DNA from: Sipunculus nudus
Taxonomy: Eukaryota; Annelida; Sipuncula; Golfingiida; Sipunculidae
DNA length: 64,000 nt
Reading direction: 5' to 3'
Assembly (NCBI GenBank): GCA_026874595.1
Contig: CM049318.1
Location: 52,420,750 to 52,484,749 of the forward strand
Part shown: positions 48,226 through 61,374 of the stretch, piece after piece
Layout: each line of letters begins with the position of its first letter
Position numbering within the stretch: the stretch's first letter is position 1
Program-made: the position numbers and the translations under genes
Notes under the pieces: generated by a model
The model's input: the letters and a program-made list of their open reading frames with translations, nothing else
Database searches by the model: none
What the model was told of the DNA's origin: nothing

Positions 48226-51188
48226 GCTGCCCCAATGAGCGGCTTTGATACGTTTACGGGGAAAGTACTCCGAGGACAGTCTCAACGTAAAAACCTATCT
48301 GCGAAGAGAGTTTGGTGGTGATGAGACCCGTGTTCTCTATGTAGAGGCCAGAAGGAACGGTCAGAGGATGACAAAAGTCACAACAGAAACCCACTTTACA
48401 TTAGATTCAATTTGAAAACTTTGTTTTATGAACACTTGTTTAACTTAAACATGAAATCCTTATATCATGTACCTTCAAATTTAATGCTTAAGCGATTCGG
48501 TTCTACTATCTTCTTAGGGCGCGTCTTTTATAAATGGTTGTTGTGCACTGATACTATAAGGTTTAAATCCAAGTGTCAATGTATTGAACAGTGAGTCTTA
48601 ACATTATTTAGTCGATTGGCAAAACGGCACTCAAACGTTTTTGAGATATTGTCATGTAATTAACTATTATTCCACTAAAAGGTGAATTACTTTTTTTAAC
48701 TGGGTGCTTAAAATATCATATTTTTTTAATTTTTTTTACAAAACCATGTGGAAATGATTCAAAGGTTCAAAATATGTATACACTCAGAAAGATAACTATA
48801 CAAAGGTTAAAAAAATACACTGAATGGGGCTTAATAGGAATTTAACACAACTTTGGACTGATTTAGATATACGGGTGTTGACGATTATGATAACTAACTT
48901 TCATGTTCCTGCTTGGCTGAACAACAGGGCGAACGCTTCAAGGGACATCATCAGGGGCAATATTATGCCTATTCTTTCATACTATCAGTTTTGCTTTATA
49001 CAAAAGTTTCCCCAGCAAAACCATCCCAGCACATAGTCTCAGTTCCTCCCATTCAGCTGTTTTACACCTTGTTATGGCCCTGCGTGTTGGTAAACACTGT
49101 CAACGTGTGTCTGTTTACTATAACAGGGCTGTGTGACCGGAGGTCCGATTATGAGGGGCAACACGCGTTGATTCAGCAAGCGGGACCATGTATTACAATT
49201 TTTTTGGCCCAGTCAGCCAGGGCATCTTGTGATTGACACGTTTTATGGCTCTGCGCTGCACACGGCCCCACGTATTCTGTTTATGTTGACACCTTCGTTC
49301 GCGCCCGGTGCACTCTTTCTAACACTCGTTTACAGGAGCAAGCACACGATTTCAAGGCAATATTTTTGGCAGGTACAGATTTATTATAAAGGAAAGAAGC
49401 TATTTTTCGTGTTAGCTCATTATGTTTTATAGGTGATTGGGCCCCTTTCAGAAGTGCACCAATTCTAAAAATAAGATTTGTTTTAAATATAAACATTTTA
49501 TGACATTATGAAAGGATATGTAATACAAAAAAGGGATCTGTTTAACTAAGATATTTCATCTGCTTTAAATATAAGACAGATGCTTTGTTACCATTATAAT
49601 CTTAAAATTTCAATAAAATGACAATATCATGTATCCTTTTCTCACTATGTGAGTTGTTTATCTACTGCCACTTTATAAACCGTTCTCCTTGTTCTAGACC
49701 TGATCACTCAGGCTAACGAAAGGATTATGTAACGTTGTTAAGAAATCCCCTTTACCATAATTATTACCCTGAATGTACACACACACACACACAATAAGTA
49801 TCAAAATATTTACAGAATGTACGTGAGAAATACCTTATAATGTAACGGATCATGAAGACAACTGCACTTAAGCGATCAACGGTACTAGATGAGAGAATGA
49901 TAATACCTGACATCTGGTGGCTGAAGGGTAAACTATAACTGTCTCACGCGATGTGGCAGCTGCCTTTGTCAAAATGAAAAAAGAATAAACTGTATCAACA
50001 ATCTTACCTTACGCAAAATGAGTGTTAAAAGATCAGAACGTTGAAAAAAAACATATTTTATCTTCTTACAGTGTGTGTTGTATCTCTACCCTGAATATGT
50101 ATTTAGCAGAACAGTAAAAATAATTTTCAGTAACTGGTACGTGCAATCCTTCCGACTTTAACCTCTTAACGTTACAAAAAACACAGTATCAAAACTTAAT
50201 GCAATAAATATTAAATTAAAAACATTCATTTTTTTAACAACAAGGAAAAAAAAGAACAACGTGCATGCGAATCATTCATTTACGTTATTACAAAAGATTT
50301 ATATACAGAATATGCAAAAAAAATCTCTCCTCCCAGGACATATCGTATACCGGGACAATTGTTATACCTCCGCCAGCGGGGAGGTATTATGTTTTCCCCT
50401 TGGTTTGATGAGATTTTTTAAAGGGCCAGGGTAACACCCAAGGAATATTCAAATACATTTTGGATATGTTTCTGGATTTTTTTATGTAAAAGTTTCTTTG
50501 CCTTCGTGTAAAAAATGCCAATCATTGGTATTAAGGGCAGTTTCTGTTTTAGAGCTAACATGTGAACCTTGTTGCTTTAACCGGAACACAGGAACAGTTT
50601 ACATGGAAGCTAAGGCTGATGTTCTAAATATATACTGATTTTTTTAAAAATCTTCAATTTTTTATATTTCAAATACATAATTTACCGGGTTGTGACAACT
50701 CGATACCGAAGACAAATATTTATATTTTCACTTAAAAGCAAATCATTGACGTTTCTCACTTTTCTTAATACACTTTATTTATAATGGCTTTTGGTATGTT
50801 TAGTTGAAACATAATTTACAAAATTTATTGTAAATAAAAATGAGATATTAAACGAAATGAATGTATCATGAATAATATATATATATATATGTGTCGATCT
50901 GTTTATGTATATTTATGTTTTACAATGCAAAACGATAAGACTATATACTGCACATGCGATACATGATACAAATCAATGCAATTATGTATACAAATACATG
51001 CTGGTCTTCTTGTGATCTTCAGCCATTGTTCCGAGAAGGTACATTATTTAACGTCCAACAGGGGGCGTGAGCGTTCTGACATTGCCTAAACACCAGTGAA
51101 GGATCGCATTGCTCTGATGACTGAGGTAAAGATGGACATCTCATTCTGAGAATTCTTATTATTATATCCTATACTTTTCTTACTTATT

Positions 51189-51189
<1 letters not shown>
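48226..51189. other. Unassigned DNA
   Basis: No gene supported. A GC-richer patch at 48223-48400 opens in two overlapping frames (one from ATG at 48223, 32 codons), without a recognised domain. A fragment at 50368-50430 starts with an ATACCTCC/GGAGGTAT hairpin typical of an interspersed repeat. Short (CA)n at 49777-49791. Confidence 0.35.

Positions 51190-51284
<95 letters not shown>
51190..51284. repeat. Palindromic (TAA)n-(TTA)n microsatellite
   Basis: About 16 TAA units are followed directly by about 16 TTA units, which makes a nearly perfect ~95-bp palindrome. The half next to 51285 is the short-repeat 3' tail expected of a CR1/L2-type LINE on the minus strand. Confidence 0.9.
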
Positions 51285-51285
<1 letters not shown>

Positions 51286-52010
51286 AAATTTATTTAGCGC
51301 CAAATAAATTATAAAATGCTCTAAGTAGCATAACATTGTACTAAATAACGATGAAATACAAATAAGTTGCATTAAATCCCTTTTAAATTTACGATAAAAT
51401 ATTTTAAATACTTCAAAAAGAAGAGAACAGATGATATAAAAGTATCAGTCAATTAGCACTTAATCCCTCTATAAAAGCATCTCAGGATTAATATGTCTTT
51501 AGTTTTGATTTGAATATTGGCAGAGTTTGACTAGATCTGATGTCAAGAGGAAGAGCATTTTATAATGAAGGTCCAGCTACATAGAATGCTCTGTCACCAC
51601 ACGAGGTCCTGTAAATCCTTGGCTGCGCTAACATGTTGCTGTCAGCTGACCGTAAGGTTATTGTAGGTCTATACGGATGGATCATCAGATCGATGAGCGC
51701 TAACAACGGACTTTTACATTTTATCCTCCGTGCTATAGGGAACCAGTGAAGATCATATAAAACTGGTGAAATATGGTCGTGTTTATGTGTTCTGGTGATA
51801 ATCCTAGCGGCAGTATTTTGAACTCTCTGCAGCTTCGATATTTATAAATATAGTCTCTCTGGTTGGCCATATAACAAGGAGTTCAGGTGATCTAGCCTTA
51901 ATGTTATAAAGACATGAATCAAAATTTCCATTGGGTGGCCTATCCAGATATCTACGTATTCTACCAATGTTTCTCATGCCAAGGTATGCCATGTATCAAC
52001 AATTATCGAT
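51285..52010 (-). pseudogene. 3' end of a CR1/L2-type LINE, copy 2
   Basis: The minus-strand translation shows the conserved end of a LINE reverse transcriptase: TLRLDHLNSLLYGQPERLYL, a stop, SKLQRVQNTAARIITR, then HISPVLYDLHWFPIARRIK and GDRAFYVAGPSL, a stop, NALPLDIRSSQTLPIFKSKL. The order RLD.LNSLLYG - LQR.QN.AAR - LHW.P...RI - GDRAF - ALP..IR - FK..LK is that of CR1/L2-like elements. At least two in-frame stops and the missing 5' part make it a dead, 5'-truncated copy. It ends in a TAA-type tail. Confidence 0.8.
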
Positions 52011-53491
52011 GAGTCTGCTGGTTTGTCCGTTTGCAACTTTACTTAAGAAATATTCTTATATTAAGAAGATATTTATTGATCTTGATGACATTTCTCTGAT
52101 AAAATTTTAATTTGGAGGTCATCATAATCATTAGTATTATGGATACTATAACTTTCAGTGTATATTCCGAGGGAGATGAATGCGTGCATTGGTCATCCAG
52201 CTGAAGCCGTCTTTGTTCTAACAGGCAGAACTGACTTGGGATGTAACCATTTAGTTATTAAACGTACACAGTTTGAGTAGGATACTGGTAATATTCTTCC
52301 GATGATCCTGAATGTTCTACGAGTGGTCTCTGAGTTCTTTCTGGTTATCATTTTAAAGAGAAAAAAAAGAATCAAATTATAAAAAAAAATGATTTCCATT
52401 TTCCCTTTAACAGACTTTTGCAATCAGCGGACAGTGCACTTTAATCAAGTGAGTCGGCACAATTTTAAGGGATTGCCTTAATGTTATTAGAGAGAAAGTA
52501 GCGAAAAGACCATGAAGTATTACAGCATGAAAAGAATACAAATCTAGAATAATTGAGAGTAATGGTCGGAGAAACATTTCATATAAAACAAGCAATGGAA
52601 AGTAAGAATAATAATTATGGTTTTTTACTAGAGTTTTTATGTGCATACTTGGAAAATACAGCTGAGAAAAAAGGCGACTAATCAGCGAAATGCCAGAACA
52701 TTTATTTCTTTATGTAACAACCATGGCATCTGAAACGTTTGCCAATATTTCAACGACTGAAACACCCTTGTTTTTAAAATCATTGACAAAAATGGGATTC
52801 ATTAAAGCAAAGAGAGATGAAAGCCGGGGCTTTGTGAATTTGATAATTGAGTTAAGTCTACTTAACGACGCTACAGATACCCCTTGTCTCCATATTGACT
52901 GATTCTGTAACTGTAAAGCGAAATTAAATTTGTGTCGGATAGAGTTCTGTTCATTTTTTATTGTCATTAACACCCCTTTTCATTAGTGGACAAAGGGTAC
53001 TCGATAGAGTGCAAATTGCCTCCACTATGGTCGACTTTGTTCTACCTTGACAGATAGTTTGTATTGGGATTTCAACTGCGATCTTTATCAGGTAGTACCA
53101 CTCGAGCAATTAAGGGATGATGGAAGAAGTGAAGTGAGATTACTAATTACATCAAAATCTTGGTTAAAGGTGGTATATCGTGGAATTCTTAATTTACATA
53201 TGATTCTACCATTCAAACAAGTTTGCAGAACATTTCATGTGATCGTTTAGGACATTAAATAAAGCAGAGCTGCAACGCAAAAGACGCAAGTAACATCGTA
53301 GACTCACAGAAATAGTGAATTAATCTCTCATTTTCGAACAAAATCGTATCATATGATTGCACTCATCTCATTAATAACAGAAGACATTTCTTATGGTTTT
53401 TCTAGGGAGGAGTAATGTAATTTCAAATGTGATAAAAAGGAGAACAACTTATGTTTCTATGCAGTGAAGAAACATATGAAAGGTATGTTGC

Positions 53492-53496
<5 letters not shown>
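52011..53496. other. Unassigned DNA
   Basis: Nothing recognised. The 70-87-codon frames at 52690-52973 overlap on opposite strands and are not supported. Confidence 0.35.
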
Positions 53497-53534
<38 letters not shown>

Positions 53535-53549
53535 GCGTAAACATATAAT

Positions 53550-53594
<45 letters not shown>
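53497..53594. repeat. Two (TA)n arrays
   Basis: Separated by ATGCGTAAACATATAATGCG. Confidence 0.95.
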
Positions 53595-53598
<4 letters not shown>

Positions 53599-54786
53599 AA
53601 TAGAGAATAGTAGTTCATGTACACATGAGATAACAGTCATTCATTATCACGTTTCCATAATGTTTGATCAGGCCACACGTGACGTACATATTGGTTTACA
53701 GCTGATTGCCTCGATGTAATAAAATCATATGATTTAAAGCTCCCAGATCTGAACGCCTCGGTCTTAATTCACGGTGGCAGGCATGCCAACCTGCTTCTTG
53801 CCGGGATCAGATTCTTGACTTTCTTGATTTCCCGGGGGAATGTTACTTATACGCGGACAAAACATAGATTGAATTCCCTGTAGAATATAAAGATATGATC
53901 TCACGCCTGCGGAAACATACCGCATATTGGGAGAGATAGAGTGAGATGTAAGCATGCATGCGATGCTATAATTTGCTATTTCTAGTTTCAGCTGCAAAGG
54001 AGGTTATTTGTCTTCTAATTCTTTTGATTTGTTTGTTTGTAGGTAGGATTAAAGCCTGCTATTTGTCGGCCTTACGCTCTGTTTCCATGCGCGGGTATAT
54101 CCGTATATGTGTGAAAAATCACTTATATGATTTTTTAACTGCGGTGTTTCCATGTGTCCGCATATACGCGTTTAGTGTGTTGTCTGTGTGAACTAAGGGA
54201 TTCTTGGTAAAATGACGTCACTCCACTGTTTTTTTTAGGCAGACCTGCTAGACCCACTGAACAAATATATACGTCTGCTAGTTAACGCATATACGCACAC
54301 ATGGAAACCCAGCTTTATCTGTGGAGCAAAACTCTGGTCCATTGTCATAACTTGCCGCCAGTCGTCTTTGTTGTATGCGTTTCGATTATTATGGCGGCCC
54401 CCCGCATGTTATAAACACATCCAAAACGAAAAACCTGTGTACCGTTTGATCTGCGTTTTCTGGACTATTTCTTTATAAAAAGGTCCAAGGGATTATGTTA
54501 AATTAATAGACGTCAGTATCTGAGTAGGCCCCTTTAAGTAAACCATCGCTTTCTAGAAGGTAAGGGAAGAACTGATTAAATGTCTGTACGGAACAAGGTA
54601 AAGGGGTAAGGCCCACTTGGGCTGCTTTGCTTTGTTTGAGGTATGCACTCTTGTTGCTTGGTATAATTTCTAGTTTCTATTTCTGTTGAATTTTTTTTTC
54701 GATGTTATATACATACAGTGCCTTCCATGATCAACATTATCATCATCATTACCATTCACGTCATATTATCATGTATAATCGATTTT
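53595..54786. other. Unassigned DNA
   Basis: A loose inverted relation between 54090-54135 and 54270-54310 (ATATACGCACACATGGAAAC against GTTTCCATGTGTCCGCATAT) suggests a small element with inverted ends. No gene seen. Confidence 0.35.
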
Positions 54787-55300
54787 AGCTCAGCTGACTG
54801 CACGTCATTGCGATGTTCCTTTGCCCGTCGTCTGTCCTGTTGTCCGGTCGTCTGGCAGTTCATTAATAAGGCACAAATCTTAACCACTTGACATAGAAAA
54901 AGCTAACATAATATATACAGAGATCTACTTGGAGACCTTAAAATCAGATCATGGTGACCCATATTTTGCGAGTTATAGGAATATTCAACAATCTGGAGGT
55001 CAGATCCTTTTAAATGTACAAAATTTGTTGTGTCAACATTTATTTTTCTTTCGATAAGAAAACGAATTCATGTGTCCCCTCTACACCCTTACGACTATAA
55101 GAAACCCCCATTTATGGAGCCATTGATTTCAACATTTTAAGCTGTGGGCATGCGGGCATGATAAAATGAATGTTTCTAAATATCACAGGAACTGCTGAGA
55201 CTATCAGCTTTAAATGTTAAGGTATTATTGATTATATGACTGGTATATGAATTATAAGCTGCAGGTGACGCTACCTCGGGTGACCTGTTTTCTGCAAGGC
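54787..55300 (+). repeat. Hairpin-capped repeat E5 (5' end only)
   Basis: Begins AGCTCAGCTGACTGCACGTCA, a decayed copy of the family start, followed by a CCCGTCGTCTGTCC run. No CCCATGGGYC-type end is visible, so the right limit is arbitrary. Confidence 0.4.
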
Positions 55301-56914
55301 AAATTGTAATATCCCTCTTTGCGATGGTGTAACAGAAAAAATAACACTCAAGCTTTCATATAATGGCTAACTATTCATTTGATAAAAGGTAATTAAACAA
55401 GCATGCGTTAAGTTGATATATTTCCGAAAATGTGTTAAGTCCTTAAGTAATGTTCAGATTCCGCATTGCTCATGTGTTACTTGTTCTTAATTATATACGA
55501 AACGTTTTATAGCCTTAATGACACCAAGATATAGCGTTGTGTATCCAGGCTAATTATTACTGGTTAGCGGAAGTTTCTTACATTTAAACATTGTATCCTT
55601 ATCTTATTTATTTGTTGCTTTTATTTGCCACTTTGCATATCCTTTAGATTCGTTTTCTTTAACTTTAACAAGGCTGGAATATGCACGTTATTTCATAGTG
55701 TAATACAAGAATTCATAGACTGTTTTAATATATCAATAAGAGCCTTGCTTGGAAAAAATAATCTCTTTAAATTAACGCAAAGCACAGAGTTTACTTCTCC
55801 GTTCCAGCTGTTCTAACTCATTAATTTATAGTTATCTGATTATAAAAGGCAGGACTAAGAGCTCATTAACCCAGGGTGTGGCATTCGTGGCATCCAGCGT
55901 TTTTAAAGGATATTTTGAAAGGCATTTCTATTACAAGCTGAAGCACTTTACGTTAAACGTTATTAAAACATTAGAGGCAATAATTTCGATCTCAGTTACT
56001 CTGTTATAATTACCTTGATTCGAGTAATAAGTACTCCTTTCAGCAAAAACGGCATGCAAGTTAGGTTCTGGATTCACTTGTACATCTCCGTCTGCGTTCC
56101 TTACAAAACGATCCGGTTTACAAAACGTATTTACAGCCGAAAAAAGGACCGCATTCCACAACGCACAGATTATATGGACACGCTCCCTTAGTCTTATGCT
56201 TAACCTAGAGTTAATAGACCGATGAAGCGTTCTTAAATGAGCTTACCTCTTGGGCCAAATAAAGGTATGGTTCTCAGGCACTTTTTTCAGAAATCAGTGC
56301 AGGCGGGGTCTTTTTATTACCTTTTTTGTAAGTTTTGATAAAAATGTCATTTGATCAGGGAAAAGCATGATAACAGCATATGTTTTTTTTCTAGACAGGT
56401 AAAAGCACTACATAACAAAGGAAAACTTATCAAAATTGTATTATTTTATCTCCCTGAAAGATGAAAATCAAAATAGAAAAGTTGATGCGGTGTGGCGGGA
56501 GGGGGGGGGGGGGGGGGTTAAAAGTGACGCGGGAGGTGCCTGAGTACCGGCCCTTTATTTTTGTGGCCTTATATTTGTATTCACCGAGGATACACTAGTA
56601 ATGAGAGTTGACAGCTTTAATGTGAAAGGTAACCGGTTCACACCGGTTCAGAATCAAAATGATAACAATAGGACTTCAAAGAATTTCTGTAATGTCTTAG
56701 GAGCAGATGTTGGTATCTGATTTATTCGATTTATAGACGATATGTAGAAGTAATATTTACGCTATGTGTATCTTCACCATTTCGCAATGGCCAGTATCAC
56801 AGGAGATCCACTTGACCATATCTGCTTACACATTACAGTAATCTAATCCTGATTTCAGAGTCTGAGTATTCGAGAAACCCTTTCACCATTGAGAACCATG
56901 CAAGGGAAACTACC
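55301..56914. other. Unassigned DNA
   Basis: No gene supported. An 18-20-bp G run lies at about 56499-56518. Confidence 0.35.
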
Positions 56915-57060
56915 GGTGTTGTCAAGTCCCCACATCCGAGTCCGAGTATAGGCCTCCCGAGATCAAGTCCAAGTCAAGGTTGAGTCTATTCCCCCTTCTT
57001 CGAATCTAAGCCGTATGGAACTTGAGTCCGAGTTGAATATAAATAACCGTATTTAAAGAA
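56915..57060 (+). repeat. GAGTCCGAGTC-type degenerate repeat, copy 2
   Basis: Starts near CCGGTGTTGTCAAGTCCCC and carries GAGTCCGAGT words, related to 48057-48225. The start resembles hAT-type ends, but no second end was found. Confidence 0.4.
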
Positions 57061-59151
57061 ATTTAAAGTTAAAATTTGATATTATCATATATATCTATTT
57101 TAGCTTATCAATGTATTTTACTTGAATGTTAAAATACATTTAATATCGATGCCGAGCTAAAGCTTGAGAGATACAGTCTCATTTTTTTGGTAATTTTCTT
57201 TAGTGGTACTGTTTTTAGGTCTAGGAAACCCTTCGAGTTAAAAACGAGATCAGTCATCAGTAAATATTTCGGAGCAAGTGTATAAACACGTGCGGGATAA
57301 TTTAAGGTTCAAGACACACGTGAGTCGCTGTCTATCGGCGTTGTTGAGAAACCAGCTCAAAACCTGGCGCGACAACTTAAGCTTTTCACCTACTTATATC
57401 CCTTAACCCGCGAGACATATCATTTACCGGTCTTATCACATCGGTCGATACATCTTCATGTAAATTCCCTAGTCGTATGACAACTTAGCATTTCGTAGCC
57501 CCGAGGGACTCGTAAATTGCAGGGTAGGAGCTTTTGAGTGGCCATTTTTTCTTCCCACGCCAAGGATTCTTGGCCATTTTGAATTTTAGAATGTCAAGTT
57601 GGACATAGATGATCAGTGGGGAGCGTTCGTTTATTGTATATATGTAGACGTTAATTATTTCTTACCGTGTGTTTTAAGGATACATGAGCCGAAACGGTAC
57701 ATGTGATACCAGTGCTTACATGTTATTTTGCCGTCAATGAATAAATATGTCAGTGATTATGTTTACAATGGAAAAAATTAAGGGATGAACTTTTTCTATG
57801 TTATTGTCTACCCTACCCGGGAACAGAAGATTATAGACGGGAAAACATTCGGCCAAAACAAGGGCATTGCCAAGTCCATAAAACAACTGAGCTACTTCTG
57901 TTGACCAGATGAAGTCCATTCCTGGGCAATGCCGGTATAAGGATACGAAAGGCCTTATCACTGACTGCGGTGAAATTATACACAGTTCTCGTTTAAAAGC
58001 CGGAATGACTTTCGCGAAAACGTCCATATATCTTGAAATACTAACGTAACCGTCATATCAAATTCCCTGGTGTAATTCACCGTGACTCAAGTTTGTATAC
58101 CAACAATGATTATTTTTAGTCTTTATCCGTTAGCAGTACTAGCCGAACTAAATGATGAAGACAAAAATCAGTATTCATCAATCTTGAATAAGAATATCTT
58201 CCTTTTTTTTCGATAAACTGACCAGTCTAGTATATGCTAATATATTCACAACGGCCAACTTGAGTGGAAATAACCAAGTATCCTGCCTAATTCGGAAGCG
58301 AGTGTGTCAGAAGCCTAGGTGGACCAGGTTGAGGACACTGGATTCTGCTCCTACCGTGAAATGCGGCTTAAATTGGTGAAATGGCTAACTGGTTTACACT
58401 TAACACGGATGTATGGTTTCTGGTTAAACATAAAATTATGTATAAGATACGACTTTTACACTTTCTTTAGAAATATAAAGATGGATAGGAAAGTCAAATT
58501 TACGTGACTAGGACTAGACTGACATCATGGATGTAGGAGAATAAACTGCTGAGAAAACACCTTCACATTAGATTTTGGTCTATCGAGCCTGTGTCCTCAG
58601 CCTTTGAGAACTGGAACTACTATATTAGGCGATGAATCGATTCCAGAAAACCCACGCTTAAGATTGCTGGGGGGGGGGGGGGGGGGCGGGGGATAAAATG
58701 AATTCTTACGGTGTCAGATTACCCCCTCAAAATAGTTGTTTCTTTGTGTTTATCCACTTAAAATTTAAATAATTCCTGTCTTCTTGATTCCTCAAATTCG
58801 GTGGAACCTTTGTATATTTTATGTTTTCATGTATTTCATGCGCACAATTTTTTTTTTGTAATTTAAATGTTTCAACATTTTCCCACAATTAAATTTTTAA
58901 ATAGATTGTTTCTTACTTTAGATTTCGTACCTTCCCCGTGGATTATTTAAATTAAAATTTCCTTTGTTTCAAGCATAATAAATATCATTTGGTTAGATCA
59001 GCGGGATTTTCAGTGGGAACAGTGCGTTGATAATCTGAAAGAAAGTTTCCGACGAACTTCGCGGGTAAGCTTAAATCCAATACCGGGGGTAACCTGAAAT
59101 GGGGGGGGGGGGGGGGAAGGGGGGGGACCTGAAATCTTTTTTTTTATGTTT
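57061..59151. other. Unassigned DNA with long G runs
   Basis: A 97-codon minus-strand frame at 57734-58027 has no recognised domain. G runs lie at about 58669-58690 and 59101-59126. Confidence 0.35.
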
Positions 59152-59281
59152 TTTGGTGGAGGTAACCGCCTCCATTTTTTTTTATTTAATGCTGCCTTAT
59201 CTAATTCTTAACCTAAGTATGTAGATGAGTTTCCCTTTCAGTTTGGGACTACTTGACAGGGCGGTAGGACTCGCTTCCTAT
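59152..59281 (-). mobile_element. tRNA-derived SINE, copy 3 (3' tail only)
   Basis: The minus strand reads CCGCCCTGTCAAGTAGTCCC, then the conserved tail with TGGAGGCGGTTACCTCCACC and an A-rich end. The tRNA head and body are missing. Confidence 0.75.
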
Positions 59282-59485
59282 CATTTTTTTGGTATTCTGG
59301 TGTCACCCATCACCTAATGTTGTCTGTGCCTGGCAAACAATGTTTTGAGTATTCTACTTATAACTTCTTTTTCAATTTTGTTGCACAATATGAATGCACA
59401 TATTTTCTTTATGATATTTTCTATTATATTACTACAAATCAAACCTATATGATCATGTCTTACAATTTCTTTATGGGTATAGACA

Positions 59486-60496
59486 TTGCATTCTTACAAG
59501 TTCACCACATTCGGCCATTACAAAATGAATGTGTACTTCTGCTGGGTAAAGGTCGTTTCTACTGGCATTTCACTTGTATATTGTAAGTTGTGTTCATGTA
59601 AGAGACTTGGTGCCCTTCATTTGGAAATAATTATATCACAGATGTTACTAAAATCAGGCGATATCCACCTTAATCCTGGCCCTGACCAGGGTTTAGCTAT
59701 TTGTACATGCAATGTCAGAAGTTTGTTAGCGGGTGTGAATACAAGACTTCATATTCCCTCACAGTATTCTAGATTAGATGAAATAGAGCAAATATTCACA
59801 AAAGATATGGATTTTGACGTAATCACGTTAACCGAAACTTGGTTGGACCACTATATCTCGGATGAAGATATTCGTCTGCCTAATTATCAAATATTTAGAC
59901 GTGACCGAAATCGACATGGAGGAGGGCTATTAGTGTACATTAAAGAAGGTATTGTAGCAGTTCGTAGGATGGAGTTTGAATGTAAAGAACAAGAAACATT
60001 ATGTGTACAACTAGACTTGAATGGAAAAATAATTATTTTGTCTGTTTGGTACAGACCACCGGGACAAAATTTTCAGAATATTATTGACAGTGCCAGCGAT
60101 GTCAGTCCAACGAGTATTATATGTACAGGTGATTTTAATGATCCATGCACTAATTGGAACGACAATCATTGTCGTAGCCGTTTGGGTACACGATTTAGGG
60201 ATCTCATAGCGGAAAATAACCTGTATCAAATTGTTGATGAACCAACACGTGTGTCTGATACTACTGCTAACATACTTGATTTACTTATTATTGACAACCC
60301 AGATAGTGTGTTAGATATCGGCACCTTGTCCCCATTCAGTGATCTGGATCACAGCACTGTATACGGGTTCCTTAAGTTTATGGTTCCTAAAATGCAGTCA
60401 GTCAGTCGGGAGGTGTGGCATTATAATAATGCCGATTTGGATGGATTGCGGCATGTATTCTTTACCAGGTTTAAACCAGAGAGTAAATTATTTTAA
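59486..60496 (+). pseudogene. LINE 5' frame: 2A-like motif and endonuclease domain
   Basis: A 336-codon open frame. Residues about 45-66 are a hydrophobic stretch ending in SGDIHLNPGP. The endonuclease/exonuclease/phosphatase fold follows: ICTCNVRSL (Asn 76), LTETWLD (Glu 117), RRDR..GGG (138-147), VWYRPPG, TGDFND (Asp 216, Asn 218) and SDLDH (His 289). These are the metal and catalytic residues of LINE AP-like endonucleases, which nick target DNA for primed reverse transcription. The true start is unknown; the first Met is only the first in the frame. The natural frame continues into 60478-60900 after a shift. Confidence 0.85.
59657..59683 (+). other. 2A-like ribosome-skipping motif
   Basis: Encodes GDIHLNPGP, matching the core G-D-[VI]-x-x-N-P-G-P of 2A-like peptides, with His where Glu is most common. 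2A-like motifs placed just before the endonuclease are established in several animal LINE families. They would separate an N-terminal peptide from the polyprotein during translation. Confidence 0.65.
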
Positions 60497-60900
60497 CTTA
60501 AAATTTCTGTCATTAGCTAAGGTGTACATACCATGTAGAACAGTAATTGTTCGTGAAAAAGATAAACCATGGATGACACGCCGCATATTAAAACTGATAA
60601 GACTAAGAAATAGGTGGTGTGCGCGCTATGCAAAAAAACAAACGAAATTGAATAAGGATACACGAAACCTATATCGGAGTTGGGTTAAATCAGAAATCCG
60701 CCTCCAGAAGAAAATATATTACGAAAAACAAGCTGAAACTTTGTCAAAACCTTGTAACCAAAAACGATATTGGTCGATTTTGAAGTCATTGTATGGAGGC
60801 AAACGCCATGTACTTATACCACATATCTTAGAAAATGGAGCTTCACTTAACTCAAATTTTGCAAAGGCCGAAATATTTAATGATGATTTTAAAACCAATC
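60478..60900 (+). pseudogene. LINE linker between endonuclease and reverse transcriptase
   Basis: Read in a different frame from the endonuclease. It keeps the basic DKPWMTRRILKLIRLRNRW segment, KRYWSILKSLYGG and EIFNDDF, the usual linker pattern (PW.t..i..li..r....; W..l..l.g; f..yF). The shift back to the first frame occurs around 60895-60910. Confidence 0.75.
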
Positions 60901-61252
60901 CACGCTGCCTGCTCTTACGGACAACTTCACTCTTCCACAATTTAAATTTAAAACTTCTTCTAGATTAGAATCATTAGAAATTACTAATGAGGAGGTCATT
61001 TCTACTTTAAGGTCACTTAATGTACAGAAAGCTACTGGTCCAGACGGCATAAGTAATAGGTTGTTGAAAGAGACTGCCTTTTCCGTATATATACCACTCA
61101 GAATTATCTTTAACGAATCACTTAAGAATGGAGTTTATCCAGATGAATGGAAAAGGGCCAACGTTACTCCTGTACATATGAAGGGTAACAAACACGATGT
61201 TAATAATTATAGGCCTATATCACTTTTGAGCTGTGTAGCTAAGGTTTTTTAA
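60901..61252 (+). pseudogene. LINE reverse transcriptase, N-terminal part
   Basis: The frame includes LESLEITNEEVISTLRSL, KATGPDGISNRLLKETA (the PDG motif) and NNYRPISLLSCVAKVF (fingers region), then a TAA stop at 61250. Downstream residues up to motif A are broken. Confidence 0.85.
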
Positions 61253-61374
61253 AAAATAGTCCATAGAGTACTATATTCTTTCTGTATGAGGAATCATTTG
61301 TTAACTGAGAGGAACTCCGGGTTCCGAACGTCTGAAAACCAATTACATATATAACCCACAGGAACTATAAAGAA

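Noticed and set aside
48223-48400. ATG frame of 32 codons and an overlapping longer open frame
   Set aside because: Attractive composition, but no recognised family and no splice sites I could defend.
48940-48960. CTGATGA-type word on the minus strand (also near 19545, 22136, 51113 and 51683)
   Set aside because: No GAAA at the required distance and no pairing stems, so not hammerheads.
51110-51160. TGATGA and CTGA words suggesting a C/D-box RNA
   Set aside because: Spacing is too short and no terminal stem was found.
51188-51284. CRISPR-like regular repeat
   Set aside because: It is a trinucleotide microsatellite; no direct-repeat/spacer arrays occur and the DNA is eukaryotic.
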